A DNA stretch of 64,000 nucleotides from Salminus brasiliensis (lineage: Eukaryota > Chordata > Actinopteri > Characiformes > Bryconidae), in the NCBI RefSeq assembly GCF_030463535.1, contig NC_132878.1, positions 26,015,925 through 26,079,924 on the forward strand, in the 5' to 3' direction. The notes below the pieces were generated by a model, which saw nothing but the letters and a program-made list of their open reading frames with translations, was not told the DNA's origin and did no database searches. The number at the start of each line of letters is the position of its first letter. The stretch's first letter is position 1. The position numbers and the translations under genes were made by a program. Shown in pieces: positions 11,603-48,900 of this stretch.

Positions 11603-12839
11603 GCACTCCACGTCACCTTTAGCTGAGGTAAACTATTTAGCTACACACCAAGAAGTCCACAAGCTTATTATAACCAAAACACAGCTCCATTCATTCCAAC
11701 ATAATGCAACAGATGATCCCTTATCATTTAATTGTCATTAAAAAATAAGAGAAAAATCTTAATTGTTTACCTTGGTTGTAAATTTGTCCACATAACGTTA
11801 CTCAGAGTTCATCATCGAGCCCTTTCCACCTGGAAGTAGGCCATTTTAGCTGTGACGTCAAGGGACAGCTATTCGTCATTCGTCAGCCATTTAGCTAATT
11901 AACTATCCAAACCCATCAGTGAACCTACACGTGTCTTCTGGGTGTTTAATGAGATATTAAGGCTGGTAAAAAAGAAAAATGATTTTCTTTAGGGATCCTT
12001 TTCTCGTTCCACGCCCTACATGTATCCCTCCTCCATGAGTCCATTTCATCAACATCACTTTCTGTGAGGGGGTTTTTAGAGGCATGAGACTCTTTAGACG
12101 AAATAACGAGTGGACATCTGTAACGAGGAGAAGGAGACATGGGTTATGCTCACATTGCTACTTTGGATGACATCTCAAGACGACTAAAAGCCTGAGAAGT
12201 AGAATGAAGTCGAATGAAGTCGCTCGCTGGAGTTTGAAGCGGTATCCTCATATTGTACCACCAGAGGGCGACATCGCGTTTCCGTCAGAGAAAGGACCGG
12301 ACAGCGCCGTGGTGCTGAAACTCTGCAGATTAATGGGACTTCACATGTAAACGCACCACTGTACACGTGACCTCATCGGATTACTTTACTTTACTGCACA
12401 GCTACGTCTTTAAGGGCTGCTCTTAAATTTGACACAGTAATGATGCTTTTGTAGCAGCACTCCACAATATTTATTCTGCATACATTACATTTGAATGTTT
12501 TGTAATAAAATAAGTTACTTCATACATTTAGGTGTAAATGGATAAACACAATGTGTTTTCAAAGTATTCTGTGCAGCTGAGTTTACAGATCTACTGTACT
12601 TACACTATAAAAACAAAACTTAAATATGGCACGTGTGAACATGTATTCTGTTTTCTAATTTAGGTTTAAGGTTTATTTGTCATTTGCACAACATGTCAGG
12701 ACATTTATGCATTGAAATGCTTGTGGTGAGGCTCAGGTTGATGCCCTACAGGAGGAAAAAACTATATACATACTAAACATATTAAAATAAAGTTAAATAA
12801 AAGTTATATTAAATAAATACAAAATACACACAAAATATG

Positions 12840-12842
<3 letters not shown>
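11603..12842. other. Non-coding stretch with isolated regulatory-type motifs
   Basis: No exon can be supported. A full cAMP-response palindrome, TGACGTCA, lies at 11853-11860, and a CTCF-like motif at 12256-12274 is listed separately. CpG dinucleotides are denser from about 11980 to 12400 than in the flanks, which would suit an enhancer or a distant promoter. That is only a guess. Confidence 0.3.
12256..12274 (+). promoter_or_regulatory. CTCF-like motif
   Basis: The core CCACCAGAGGGCG (12258-12270) agrees with the vertebrate CTCF consensus at nearly every strong position. It lies between the beta-spectrin exon and drp2, two opposite-strand genes, where an insulator would be plausible. Binding is inferred from the motif alone. 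Confidence 0.4.

Positions 12843-12899
<57 letters not shown>
12843..12899. repeat. (TA)n microsatellite
   Basis: A nearly perfect TA run of about 57 bases. Confidence 0.95.
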
Positions 12900-12901
<2 letters not shown>

Positions 12902-13209
12902 TGGATACAAGTAAAGCTTCTGGACAAAGTAAAGTGTTGGATTTTTACCAAATTAGCTGGGGATTAGTGTCAGAATTAGCTCAGTGTGTCTGGATCCTCT
13001 GAATTACGAGGACGTTGACAAGTAGAAATACAAACAATGCTACATTCAGGCTAAAAGCTAAGCTAACACTCTGTGAAAATCGTGTCACACAAAAATAGGT
13101 AGACAAAGTTTTACAACACCAGCTATTAAAACTGTACTCAAAGAAACTAAATTAAGCTCATTATACAATACCTGCTGTTTTTATACTAATTGACTCATTG
13201 AAAATAAGC

Positions 13210-14092
13210 ACCTGCTATTTGGTTAAATGTCCCCAGGGTTGCACCTTGACCAGATGCTTTTGCCAGTCATTCACAAGCTTCTGGCAGAATTCTGGTTGGG
13301 CATTTGACCACTCCTCTTCGCAGAATTTGTAGAGTTCAATTCATTTGTTGGTTTCCTGGCACGGACCTGACCTTTAAGCACAGTCCACAGTGGAGGTCAG
13401 GACGTTGGGAAGGCCATTCCAAATGCTTAATGTTAGCCTGTTTTATCTAATTCACAACCAGTTCCAGTTTCAATAGACATTAACAGGAAGAGGCCATGGC
13501 CTTCACAAATAAAAAAACAAACCTGTATTTTTTTGTGGTCAGCTGCTGAACTTGCTAGGACGTACTAACCTGGCCATGTTGGCAGTTGTTTCACTTGTAA
13601 ATTATTTTGTTGACAGTGGAACGGCTGATTCCAAGCCTTCTGAGATATTTTTTAACCCCCTTTCCAGACTCATCTGCATCTACAACTATATTTCTGAAGG
13701 CCTCAGAGAGCTCTTTGGATCTGTCCATGGCAATAACACTTACTTCAACAATCAAAAAATGTAAACCAAACTAAATGTTTGAAGTCTAAATAAGACAGAC
13801 TCCTCCAGAATCCTCTCTAATGATGTTCTAATCATTTACAACTAATGTGGTGTGCCTGATTCTAATTTTAGACATTTTCCATAGTAATAATAGTAATGAA
13901 TTTGGTATTTTTATTAATTGCATTTTATAAATGATTTTTAAAAGACATTTCTTTAGTTATATGAGCTTAGTTACATTAACTCCATCTCTTAATATTGTTT
14001 AAGTGAAGATCAAATGTTCATATGTTTAAATACATTAAAAAAGACAAAGGTTTTCATGGGAAGTCCTACCTTTTTTACATGACTGCACACTG
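13210..14092 (-). mobile_element. Internally deleted Tc1-like transposon, minus orientation
   Basis: Read on the minus strand, 13763-13587 encodes a Tc1-type N-terminus. It begins MDRSKELSEAF and includes a helix-turn-helix stretch, RRLGISRSTVNKII, before a stop. The segment 13345-13222 encodes a typical Tc1 C-terminus (LYKFCEEEW, FCQKLVNDWQKHLV, GHLTK then stop). The catalytic DDE region between them is missing. The high-coordinate end (about 14073-14092) resembles the terminal repeat of the copy at 20941-22070. It is inactive and belongs to the same family as that copy. Confidence 0.65.
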
Positions 14093-16468
14093 TGCAATGA
14101 AATTGTTTCTTTGCTAATCCTCTACTAACATACATAAGTAAAAACTCATGGGTTAAACTTGAGACATTAATAAAAAAATCAAAGACGTGAAAAGAAAGTG
14201 AAAAGCTGTAGAGATGTGTGTGTATAGTTGAACATAGTTGAGAATGCACGACCACTAGTAAAGCCAAGTACTGAAACTGTGTTCTACTGCTGCCAGAGAC
14301 ACTTAACTAACCTCATAAGGCAGGGCTTGCTGGTTTGTGTGGGGGCATAGTTTGACCTTGTGTTTCAGAAGATCCAGTGATGTTCCGAAGAAAAATGAAC
14401 ACAGAACAAAATGCGCTGGGTTTGGAACATGTGTGTTTACCACAGGCTGAGATCTCTGCAATTTACCTGGTAAAGTACCTGGAAAATTTTCATCCAGCTG
14501 CAGAGTTGAAACATATAGGCATGATAAACCCTGGTAGTAGGCCCAACGACATAGCTGAGCTACTAGGCTTCCTTGAATTGACCTCATCCAGTTCTTCAAC
14601 AGTGTATGATGATGTGAAATATGAGGACTTGACTAGAAAGGGGGACTGACTCCTACATGGTTCACCTGGGACATATGTAAATGTAAAGTCCACATTACTC
14701 TCTTTGACAACTTTCTTTTAATGCAGATACTGTGAGCTGACACACTGTTACATGCAGCCCAAACAGAAACTCTTCCATTACTTACAGACTGAGCTGCATA
14801 TATCTACATGTTAAACAGCAGCAATGCAGTGTGTGACCCTCTCGCTTCACTTGCAGCTCTGGATGAGGTAGAGGAAGGGTGAAGATGAAGATCGCTCTGG
14901 CGTAAAGGCGAGCGGAACATGCTAACAAGCCCCAGAAAGTAAATCATTTAGTACAGTGGAGCTCAAATGTCAGCGTGAGTTGAGGTGGACGCTCACGTTC
15001 CTAGTCCAATCACATGTACAGTAGTGTGTGTGTGTGTGTCTATGCGTGTGTGAACTATTTAGAAGGTCCACACAGATTAAATCAAAGTGAGCATTACTAA
15101 ACCTTAGCCTAGTGGAAGTTGTATTGTCACAATTGGCATCAGGGGGACAGTACAATACAGAAATGACATTACCTTACATATCATACAGCCGTCATAAAAT
15201 GTGTTGTAGATGAAGAGCGCTTCTTTACAGACTGGCAAAGTTATCTGTTTTTGAACAGGTTTTGAACAGGACTGCTACTACTGAGGCTATAGGGTTACAA
15301 GTCACATGACAAGGTTTGCTTGGTGGAGTCTGTTTGTGGAGATGCTTTGGGATCAAATGTTATTCTACCAGCTTTACAGCCTTACCTTATATTAAATATC
15401 ATGGATCATAATTCATCATATATCATGAACAAATGTAAACATACTAATAATAGTAGAATATTCCCATTTTATGCATATGAATTCCTGTTAATTCCCATAA
15501 TTACCCGTTTATTCCCATGGTAAATTTATTTGTGTTGTTATGCCTTCATGTCTTAATAGTGTATGATAAAGTTCCTTTCAATTATCCAATATTTCCTACT
15601 AATTCCAGTGAATTCCCGTAAGTTCCCAAAATTTCCATGGAAAGGTTACATTTTGGAATATTTCCAAAGTTCCCATAGAAAGTTATCTGTAATTTACTGA
15701 CAATTTTTCCACCCCTTTGCAACCCTAGGCTTGTTCATGCAAAGCGAGTCATTGAAGCCGTTGAAGCCATTCACACAGCAGGTAAAGTGACACAAATCCT
15801 ATTTTCTCACCATATCCATTATTTTTAGGCTGTTCACTGTGTCTGTTTAATGTCACCTATATCTGACATCTGACATGAGCAGTTCACACTTCTAAACTGA
15901 TGCTCACAAAACAGCTATGCTTCACATGAAGCTGACTTCATCTTTGCCAGCATCATTGGAGCTATCCAGCAGTTCCAGTGGCTGACAATGTGTTTGAGCT
16001 GAAATTTGGCCATGTGCATGTATTTGGGTTGCTTCCTTGGTTTCTTTAAACTTGTAAGCTTTTTATTTCGCTTTGACACTGCAGCAGCGCCCTCCTGTGG
16101 CAGCATCCACCTGCTTCTAGTTTTATGAGGTCGCTATACCACCACTGAAGACCTTCCTCACTGCTGTCTTCTATTTTTCCTTCTCCATGACATAAAAGTT
16201 GCATGAACTCTGACCTGGCCGGTTCAGACTGAGTCAAGCTGCTGAGTATGGATTGGATATGTAACCACACATGCAAGCGGCCCAAATCCGAATGAAAAAT
16301 GTCCAACTCTTTTTTGCTGTTCACACTGTCACAAACTCAAACTCATTTTGGCCAATTTTACCATAGCCTTAGTGTGCGCATGGTGCTCGCTTATGCATGT
16401 GAACAGACATTGCGGGAACAGTGTCCTCTACGGCCACAGAATTGGGTGCAGCACCTGGTTCAGTGAAT
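14093..16468. other. Long stretch without a supported gene
   Basis: Short frames at 14377-14649 (plus) and 16046-16324 (minus) have no domain or splice support, and I treat them as chance or repeat-derived. A small TG microsatellite lies near 15025. AT-rich unique DNA makes up the rest. Confidence 0.4.
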
Positions 16469-16476
16469 TATAAAAG
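16469..16476 (+). promoter_or_regulatory. TATA box candidate upstream of drp2
   Basis: TATAAAAG is followed about 90 bases later by a possible splice donor (CTCAG then gtacat, boundary 16569/16570). Together they could define a short non-coding first exon (about 16500-16569) of drp2, whose first coding exon is some 700 bases downstream. There is no independent evidence for transcription here. Confidence 0.3.
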
Positions 16477-16774
16477 GCAATTCACTCTTTATTGCTCATG
16501 GACTTGAACTACAGACTTCACAGATTCATACTGAATTAACATCACAGAGAAGAGACTGAGTGCACTCAGGTACATGGGGAGGTGAGGTCATTTGTGGGAT
16601 TACCAGAAAGAACCATGATTTCTACACTTTCTACACTTTTCAGTTCAGTTCAATTCAGGGTGCTTTATTGGCATGGCAAATACACACTCTCTCACTCTCC
16701 CTTTTTGCTACCCCCTTCTTTCTCTCACCTGGTTTCTTCTCTGCTACTCTTCCTACCCCCCCAACCCTTTCTCT

Positions 16775-16780
16775 CTTTCT

Positions 16781-16842
<62 letters not shown>

Positions 16843-17114
16843 CTCTTTTTCACTCTTGTGGACTCTCCTGGTGAATGTAAACCTCGGGAGAGCTGATTGT
16901 GTGCAGTGATGATGAGGATGAGCTAATGTGGCAACACCCTCACTGCATACAACCCTCCAGGCACACACACACACACACACGCACACAGACACACAAGCGC
17001 ATTGCCAATTGTCTCTTTTGCATTTACACATTTTCTCCCTCTCCCTCTCTCCTGAGTACAAACTCAAGTTTAGTCACTCTCTCTTTCTCAGTGGCTCAGT
17101 CTGACGCTTTCGCT

Positions 17115-17178
<64 letters not shown>

Positions 17179-17220
17179 TTCTCTCTCTCTCTCTTTCTCT
17201 CTCGCTTTCCCTCTCTTATG
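16775..17220. repeat. (CT)n/(CA)n microsatellites
   Basis: A CT run then CA run at 16783-16842, a CA run at 16963-16990, and a long CT-rich tract at 17115-17215. The last sits just upstream of the first coding exon of drp2. Depending on the true start of transcription, it lies either in the promoter or in an intron's polypyrimidine tract. Confidence 0.9.
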
Positions 17221-17267
17221 ACTCTCTGTTTATCGTTCTTCAACTGTTGGCTTGGATTTAAATGCAG

Positions 17268-42749
<25,482 letters not shown>

Positions 42750-43406
42750 ACAACTGATGTCACTGAACTGGGTCTGCTGCCAGGGATTTTTTGATTGACT
42801 GCAAACCAGGAGTGGACAGTCTGTGATGTTTTGATGGTGGATAGAACATTAAATAGAATCAACCCCTTTATGCCTGTTTCATCTAAATTATGAAGCCAAA
42901 GTGACAAAATTATTTTTCTGATTATCAGCATATCTAATGTGTACAATTCTAAAATGTCATTTTAAGCTATGTTTGTCTATTCTCATGTGCTTCAGGTGCT
43001 CTATGACTCACTTCTTTTAAAGATCAGGGATGCATAATTGACATGTCTTGACAGGTATTGGCAGGTATTGCATATGTGTTGTTAAATGTACTGTGGTTGA
43101 TTATTTTAATAACAGAGTGAAACAATTATATACATTAAATTCATTCTTAACCTGCAACCTTGCTGTGTGTGTACTAAATATATTGCATCAGTAGAGCCAG
43201 GATTCAGGAATCAAGGCTCACGCATGTGATATTTAAAAAGCCCAGACAGTCGAGTGCATATACAGTGATATGCCTGCTATGCAAATCAGTAAAAGGAGCC
43301 CAAATATTTTTTCAGTAGTTGCAGATGTTTAATTTGTTATATGCAAGATGTTTAAATATAACACATGTATTTATTCCTTTAAATAGGTGGAATATTTAAC
43401 TTTTAT

Positions 43407-43452
43407 AATAAACAAAATAATAGATTAGAATAGATAGAACAATTTAAATAAA
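43407..43452 (+). terminator. drp2: drp2 polyadenylation signal candidates
   Basis: AATAAA occurs at 43407-43412 and again at 43447-43452. These are the first two canonical signals after the drp2 stop at 42749, and would give a 3' untranslated region of about 700 bases. No other gene lies in between. Confidence 0.45.
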
Positions 43453-44628
43453 AATGTAAAAGAATTTCATTTGCACTAAAATCTAAAACAGCAGTATGTA
43501 ATTAAAACATGATCCATCAGTGGAGTCTATCTACACCACAGCAAGGTTCCATATAAGAGCAACATCTTTGGCTTAATAGTTTCTGTCTTAAAGGTGTGAA
43601 TATTCACATGCTTTAAAAAAAATTGGGGAAGTGGTGCAGTATATAGTGGGATACATAGGAATAGGGTTTCCTATGTATTTGATTGATTAAATATTGTTGT
43701 ATATATATTTAATAATTACACTGTTGTGGTCGAGGTCTGAAAAACATGCATTAAATAGGATATACTTGGCTTTAAAAGGTAATTGACAATTTTTTAACAT
43801 TTCTTAAACAGACCTTTTTAATAATGGGTTATTGTAAATGAAACCCAGAAATGAAACCCAAATTCATTTCTATTTGACTTTTTCATACTTTGATTATTTG
43901 TTTCCTCCTGGCGAGCCCATGACATGACACGGCTCATCTAAAAGAATTGATCAAGCTGAGCAGGTTTGTCTAAACGCTGAGCAACTTAGCAGGGCTTAAC
44001 TTCTTAGCCTCTTTTGTGGAACCAAAATTCAACAAAATGAACCAGGCTAATTGAGTTAGCTTGCTTTGTGGAATACCCCCCTGGTCTGTCTTTCTGTTTA
44101 TTTCCTGTTAATTTTGTGTCAGCACACGACTCTGGATTCTGTTTTTGTCTCCACCCTAGCCCCCTTCCCAGTCTTTAGTGATCAAACCTGAGACTTCGTT
44201 GCAGACCCACCCTCGTTATCTTCCTCGGATGTGCCGTATCAGTGTCTGTGTATAAGGAGTCCCTTTGTTTCAGTGTTTCTTTGTCTGTTGTTGGGTGTCT
44301 ACTTGCCTTCACTTCTGGACTTTTTGTTTTATGGTTTCGTGTCTCTTTGGTCTGTTTCTGTCTTTGCGTTTTGTCTTTCTTTACTTTAAGTTTGTTTTCC
44401 AAGTAATTATTTGCCTGAGTCTTCTGTGTTTGTGTTGTATAGTCCTTATGCACTTGTCTTTCTTTGCATATTCTTTAATAAACCTTTACCCTGCTTTTAC
44501 CCCTGTCCACCTCCCTGCCCCAAACATGATAGTGACTATTTGTAAACTGCAGTGTTGATCCACTGAAAAGTTGCGTCCCCTGCTGGCCTGGGGCCTCACG
44601 CAGCATTACACGAGCAAGAAATTACACT
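43453..44628. other. Intergenic; possible LTR remnant at about 43900-44530
   Basis: This lies between the convergent drp2 and TRIM genes. From about 44060 to 44530 the sequence is T-rich, with a TATA-like 'gtgtataagg' (44247-44256) and AATAAA near 44478 followed by C-rich DNA. That layout is similar to fish retrotransposon LTRs. I could not find matching termini or a target-site duplication, so the assignment is weak. Confidence 0.25.
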
Positions 44629-45080
44629 TGTGATTCTTGTTGCTGTTTATGAATAACTATTAATATTAGAGTTTCCTTCACAACAAAAACTGAAGATCGT
44701 TTAAGCAGTAGTTCACAGGTTCTTGGTGCAGCACATAGGTTTTCAGATGTTGTTCAGTCCTGAAGATTGAGGTTAACTACACACATCATTATACTGACAA
44801 AACCTGACCAGTAGAAAGCATTGTACTGTAAAAACAGGAGGCTAGTTAAAGGAAAGTATAGATTTGTTAGTGACAGTTTAAGCTTTTATTGGTCAGATGT
44901 CTTCAGATTTAACCCTTGGTGTGTTTTACAGTACTTGCTGGTTTACTGGTTTTGTCACCATAATGAATTGTGTGTGTATAACCCAGCTCAATAAACATAT
45001 TAGCTAAAAAAACAACTAATGTGTGTTGTGAAGGAAAAGTGAATAATAGTTATTCGTGAACAGAAACAACAAGAATCGCC
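44629..45080. mobile_element. Foldback element (~450 bp near-palindrome)
   Basis: The left arm starts gattcttgttgctgtttatg, and the right arm ends in its inverse (gaacagaaacaacaagaatc). Complementarity continues inwards through several blocks: ttccttcacaac with gttgtgaaggaa, cattatactgacaaaacc with ggttttgtcaccataatg, and tactgtaaaa with ttttacagta. The whole segment can therefore fold on itself around position 44855. It is best read as a non-autonomous inverted-repeat DNA transposon. It lies just downstream of TRIM copy 1. Confidence 0.65.
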
Positions 45081-45384
45081 AGCCCCTAATCTGTTGTGCC
45101 CCAACTGCTGCTGGACGTGCATTCACGCAAAGGAGAGTTGGGTTCCAGCAGGGAGTCAGAATTCAGCACTATACCAATGCTTGCATGCTTGCAGTCAAAA
45201 AGTCAGATTGTTTTGATTTGTGCTCCACTGATGACAAGACTCTTAAAGGCAAAGCAGTCAAACACCCATCCCACAGCAAGGAAAGCAGAAACTTTAAGGT
45301 GGCATCTGGGGGTGGCCAATCACATTCAAGTAGTGGGCACAGGGCACCACAACAGATGTCTTGTTTTATGCCACAGCACCTTTT
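45081..45384. other. Unknown sequence downstream of TRIM copy 1
   Basis: Joined to the foldback element on one side and to the unusual end of TRIM copy 1 on the other. A plus-strand frame (45056-45469) crosses it. Its product is not recognisable and it runs antisense into TRIM exon 6, so I do not call it a gene. The sequence is absent from the corresponding place below TRIM copy 2. Confidence 0.3.
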
Positions 45385-45989
45385 TCAAAATAACGAGAAA
45401 ATCTTTATTCCCAAACTTCCCATGGTTAAAATGCCTTTGATGATTCTAGGCAGCCATTGGGTTGACTGATTTTTCTTATCACATAACCTCACACATCCAT
45501 AACCACCAACCCAGAACCCAGCGTAGAGCGGCTGAGTGAATGTGGTGTGGAGTGTGTGTAGGAGGGTCATTGTGTCAGAGACGCTGTAGAAGGACAGAGT
45601 TCCTGCACTGTGATCCACATACACTCCTATTCTGGAGGATGGTGGAGCTGAGAGCTGAGTCTCTATGTTGTTGTGGTAGAAAGAGAGAGAGGAGGAACAC
45701 ACCAGACTCCAGGACTGACTGTTGTATCCAAGCAAACACTCGTAACTCTCTCCTTTCCTGCTGATCCCTTTATATGAGACTGATATGTACACATACCCCC
45801 CACTCCACTCAACCTCCCAGTAACAGCGTCCACACACACTCTCCTTACACAACACCTGATACCAGCAGTTAAACCTCTCTGGATGATCAGAGTATGACTG
45901 GGCTTCACTCCACATCACCACTCTGTTCTTCTCAGACAGACTGAGGTAATTATTTACTGTGTTGGGGTCCAGAGTCAGCCGACAATAAT
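45385..45989 (-). CDS. TRIM copy 1, exon 6: PRY/SPRY with C-terminal extension
   Basis: The exon enters in phase 1 and encodes the PRY/SPRY domain. After CDKK, where copy 2 stops, the frame continues for about 30 residues (NQSTQWLPRI and on, to FSLF) into sequence unrelated to copy 2. The junction lies within the codon after CDKK. An AATAAA on the minus strand (45409-45404) falls inside this extension, about 17 bases before the stop. Confidence 0.85.
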
Positions 45990-48900
45990 CTACAGAAAGC
46001 AAAGAAAATAAGTATAAGAATATATATCCTAGGATAATATATATATATATATATATATTTATTTATGTGTGTGTGTGTGCGTAACACATACACTGCAGAA
46101 AGTCTTCTCTGGTTTTTGGCTCCGAGGATAAAATCTGAACTGCTGCAGCTGTGGAGACACACAAACACAACAGTCCAACAGCATGAATAGAATAGAATAG
46201 AATGAAAAACTTAATTGTGAATTGTGAGTGTAAATCAGCTGCTGGACACAGGTGATGGCTGCGGTGTGTAGAGGGTAAGTGAGAGCACTGAACAAAGTGG
46301 GTGTTTTCAGTGGAGAGGAACCGTAAGAGGAGTCCTATTAGATCATTTCTATGGAGCTCAGAGGAAACTTGTCTCACTTGTCTTCTTTCTGTCCAAGTAA
46401 ACATTCCCATCCTTATGTCTGACAGCAGGACAGCTGCTCTTACCATGTGGAGGGATCTTCCTGAACTCCTCTCTGCAGAATTCCTCTAGTCGCTCTTTCA
46501 GCTCAGAGACAGATTTCCTCACTCCATCAAATGAGGGATGTTGATAGACAGTGATGCTGGCTGAGTCCTCAGATCCAGAAGAGACACAGAAAGACTGAAA
46601 ACTCTACAGAGAGAAGAAATACAGTGGAGGAAGATGAAGGTGGAGAAGAGAGATGAAGGAGATCAGAGCAAATGAGACTAAAGAGAAAGTTGGGATTACA
46701 GACAGCTTTATTTAGTGGAGCTTAACGAACTTCTGCTGAGAGGAGCTTTACAAGCTTGATGAGGAGCAGCTTCCTCTGTAGATCAGTGAGTGTTACCTGG
46801 AGGAAATGGAGGTGATCCTCTGTGTGTGAAAGCTGCTCCAGCTCAGTGTGTCTCCTCTTTAGATCAGCCATCTCCTGCTGCAGTTTCTCCAGGAGTTCTT
46901 CAGCTCCACTCAGTTCAGCCTTCTCCTGAGCTCTGATCAGCTCTGTTACCTCAGAGCGCTTTTTCTCAATGGAGCGGATCAGCTCAGTAAAGATCCTCTC
47001 ACTGTCCTGCACTGCTGCCTGTGCAGAGCACTGTTACACACACACACAGACCAACGTAAACCTGTTTAGACCATTTTAGATGTTGATGGAATTCATGCTG
47101 GTCTGTTAGTTCAGTTTCAAACATTGAATTATTAATTATTAGTAATTAATTTACCAACAGGCATAAAAAACACAAACCAGTTACATTTTGTATTTGAGTT
47201 TGTTAGATTGATCTTAATGTGTGTTTTTTGGAGCGGATGAAGCCAATACAGTTTTTTAGTATGAGGTGGTAGACAGTTCCAAATTGAAGGTCCTTGATGA
47301 GAAAGTGTAAACTGCCCAATTGATGTCCTAAAGAAAGCAGCATAAGGGGTAGTAGGAGGAACTTGAAAGCTGTATTGAAAACTGATTGTAGTTGCAAACC
47401 TTTTACACACAGGTTGTTAAAAGATTTATCTGTGTGATATGAGCAGTCACTAGTAGCATTCGTAATGAGAAATTAGCAGGATCTGTGTAAAAGGCTGTAA
47501 AATGTGATTGTAAACAGGACAACTGGAAAGGGCTGTAGCCATGAGAGAGTTATTGACTAGAGACGGACTAGGAAATATGACAGGTTGAACCTTAAGCAGA
47601 CTGGGGATGATCATAATGCTTGGCTGGGAGTTTGGGAGGGTGAACAGCAAGCTGATCGTATCTGAGATATACAATGTTTCCACGCTGCGGTGCTTCATGC
47701 AGCTGGGGTAACAGTTCCTTTCTTTTTAAACACACAACTTCAGAGAAGTCTTCGCTTACATAGATGATGCCTAGTGCCTTCAGACAGTTTTAGTATTCCC
47801 TCCAGAGTAGAGATCTGTTAACTGAGAGCTGTTAGGGACAATTCAATAGTCGCTGGATATTGCTAGGGACATGTCCCTATAGTCCCTACCCAATTCTACA
47901 CCCATGTTGCTAATATAAAACTGCCCAAATCTGCAAACAGTTCTAATAAAAACATGTGACCCGCACCCAGTGATGTCACTTCCTCTGCCTCTGAAAATCA
48001 TTTCACTTGAACTTTTTTATGCAGATCAACGTGACTCATAATGACATAAAATAAGCATTAAGGTAAAACAGTAGGTAGCAATGTGTAGAAGAGTCTGTAC
48101 AATAAAAAGTGATAAAGAAACAAATTGAAAAATGAAAACATACAAAGATAAATAAAAATGAACACACAAAGCAAACATAGTAAGATACAGAATAATAATT
48201 TAAATAAAAATGAACAGAATTAAACTAAGCTAAATTGAAGCCTGATAATATAAGATGATAAGATAATAAGATGATGAATTGAACTAAACTCAAAATTGAT
48301 TGCGTTTACCTACTCAAATAATGTGATGTACTGCGATAGCCTCAATGAATAATTAATCACAAAAAACAATGTGATTAATAATCATTACCTATACGAAGGT
48401 TATTAATTGTGGAAGACAAAAACACAAAACAGTATGATTGATCAGTGGTTTTGTTTTAACAGTTTTGAGTCTGTATTAACTGACTTTTCCTTTTGATTAG
48501 ATTATTAAAAAAAACTGTACTTTTAAAAAGTTATTTATTTTTTTCCACAAAATAGCTTTTCATTGCATTAAACACATACAAGTTTTTATTTTGGTAAGTT
48601 TATTGAAAGTTTGTTGATGTCAGTTGATGTTAACTGATTTGTGTTTACAAGTTGACTGATGACTGACTGATGACTGATGTACACATATGAATCAAGTTTT
48701 TTATCCAGTGCTAAAATTTGGCCATTTATGCCATTAATTCTGCTTTTCTGATGATTTTTCAGTGTTGTTGCTGCATTGATTTGATAGTGTATGGAGGGTT
48801 ATCTAACAAATTCAGTGAATTTTGTTTTAGTTGTTCCACATCTATTTTGGAAATGCACACGTGAGTGACATTTTTACAATATATAAATAAACCATGGGTT

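Noticed and set aside
14377..14649. 90-codon plus-strand frame starting with ATG
   Set aside because: Not low-complexity, but it has no recognisable motif and an antisense frame is also open over the same bases. Nothing supports splicing or translation.
16046..16324. 92-codon minus-strand frame
   Set aside because: Non-repetitive looking, but there is no family match that I can see and no splice or promoter context. Probably a decayed repeat.
45056..45469. 137-codon plus-strand frame
   Set aside because: It starts in the foldback element, runs through unknown DNA and ends antisense to the TRIM SPRY exon. The product is not recognisable.
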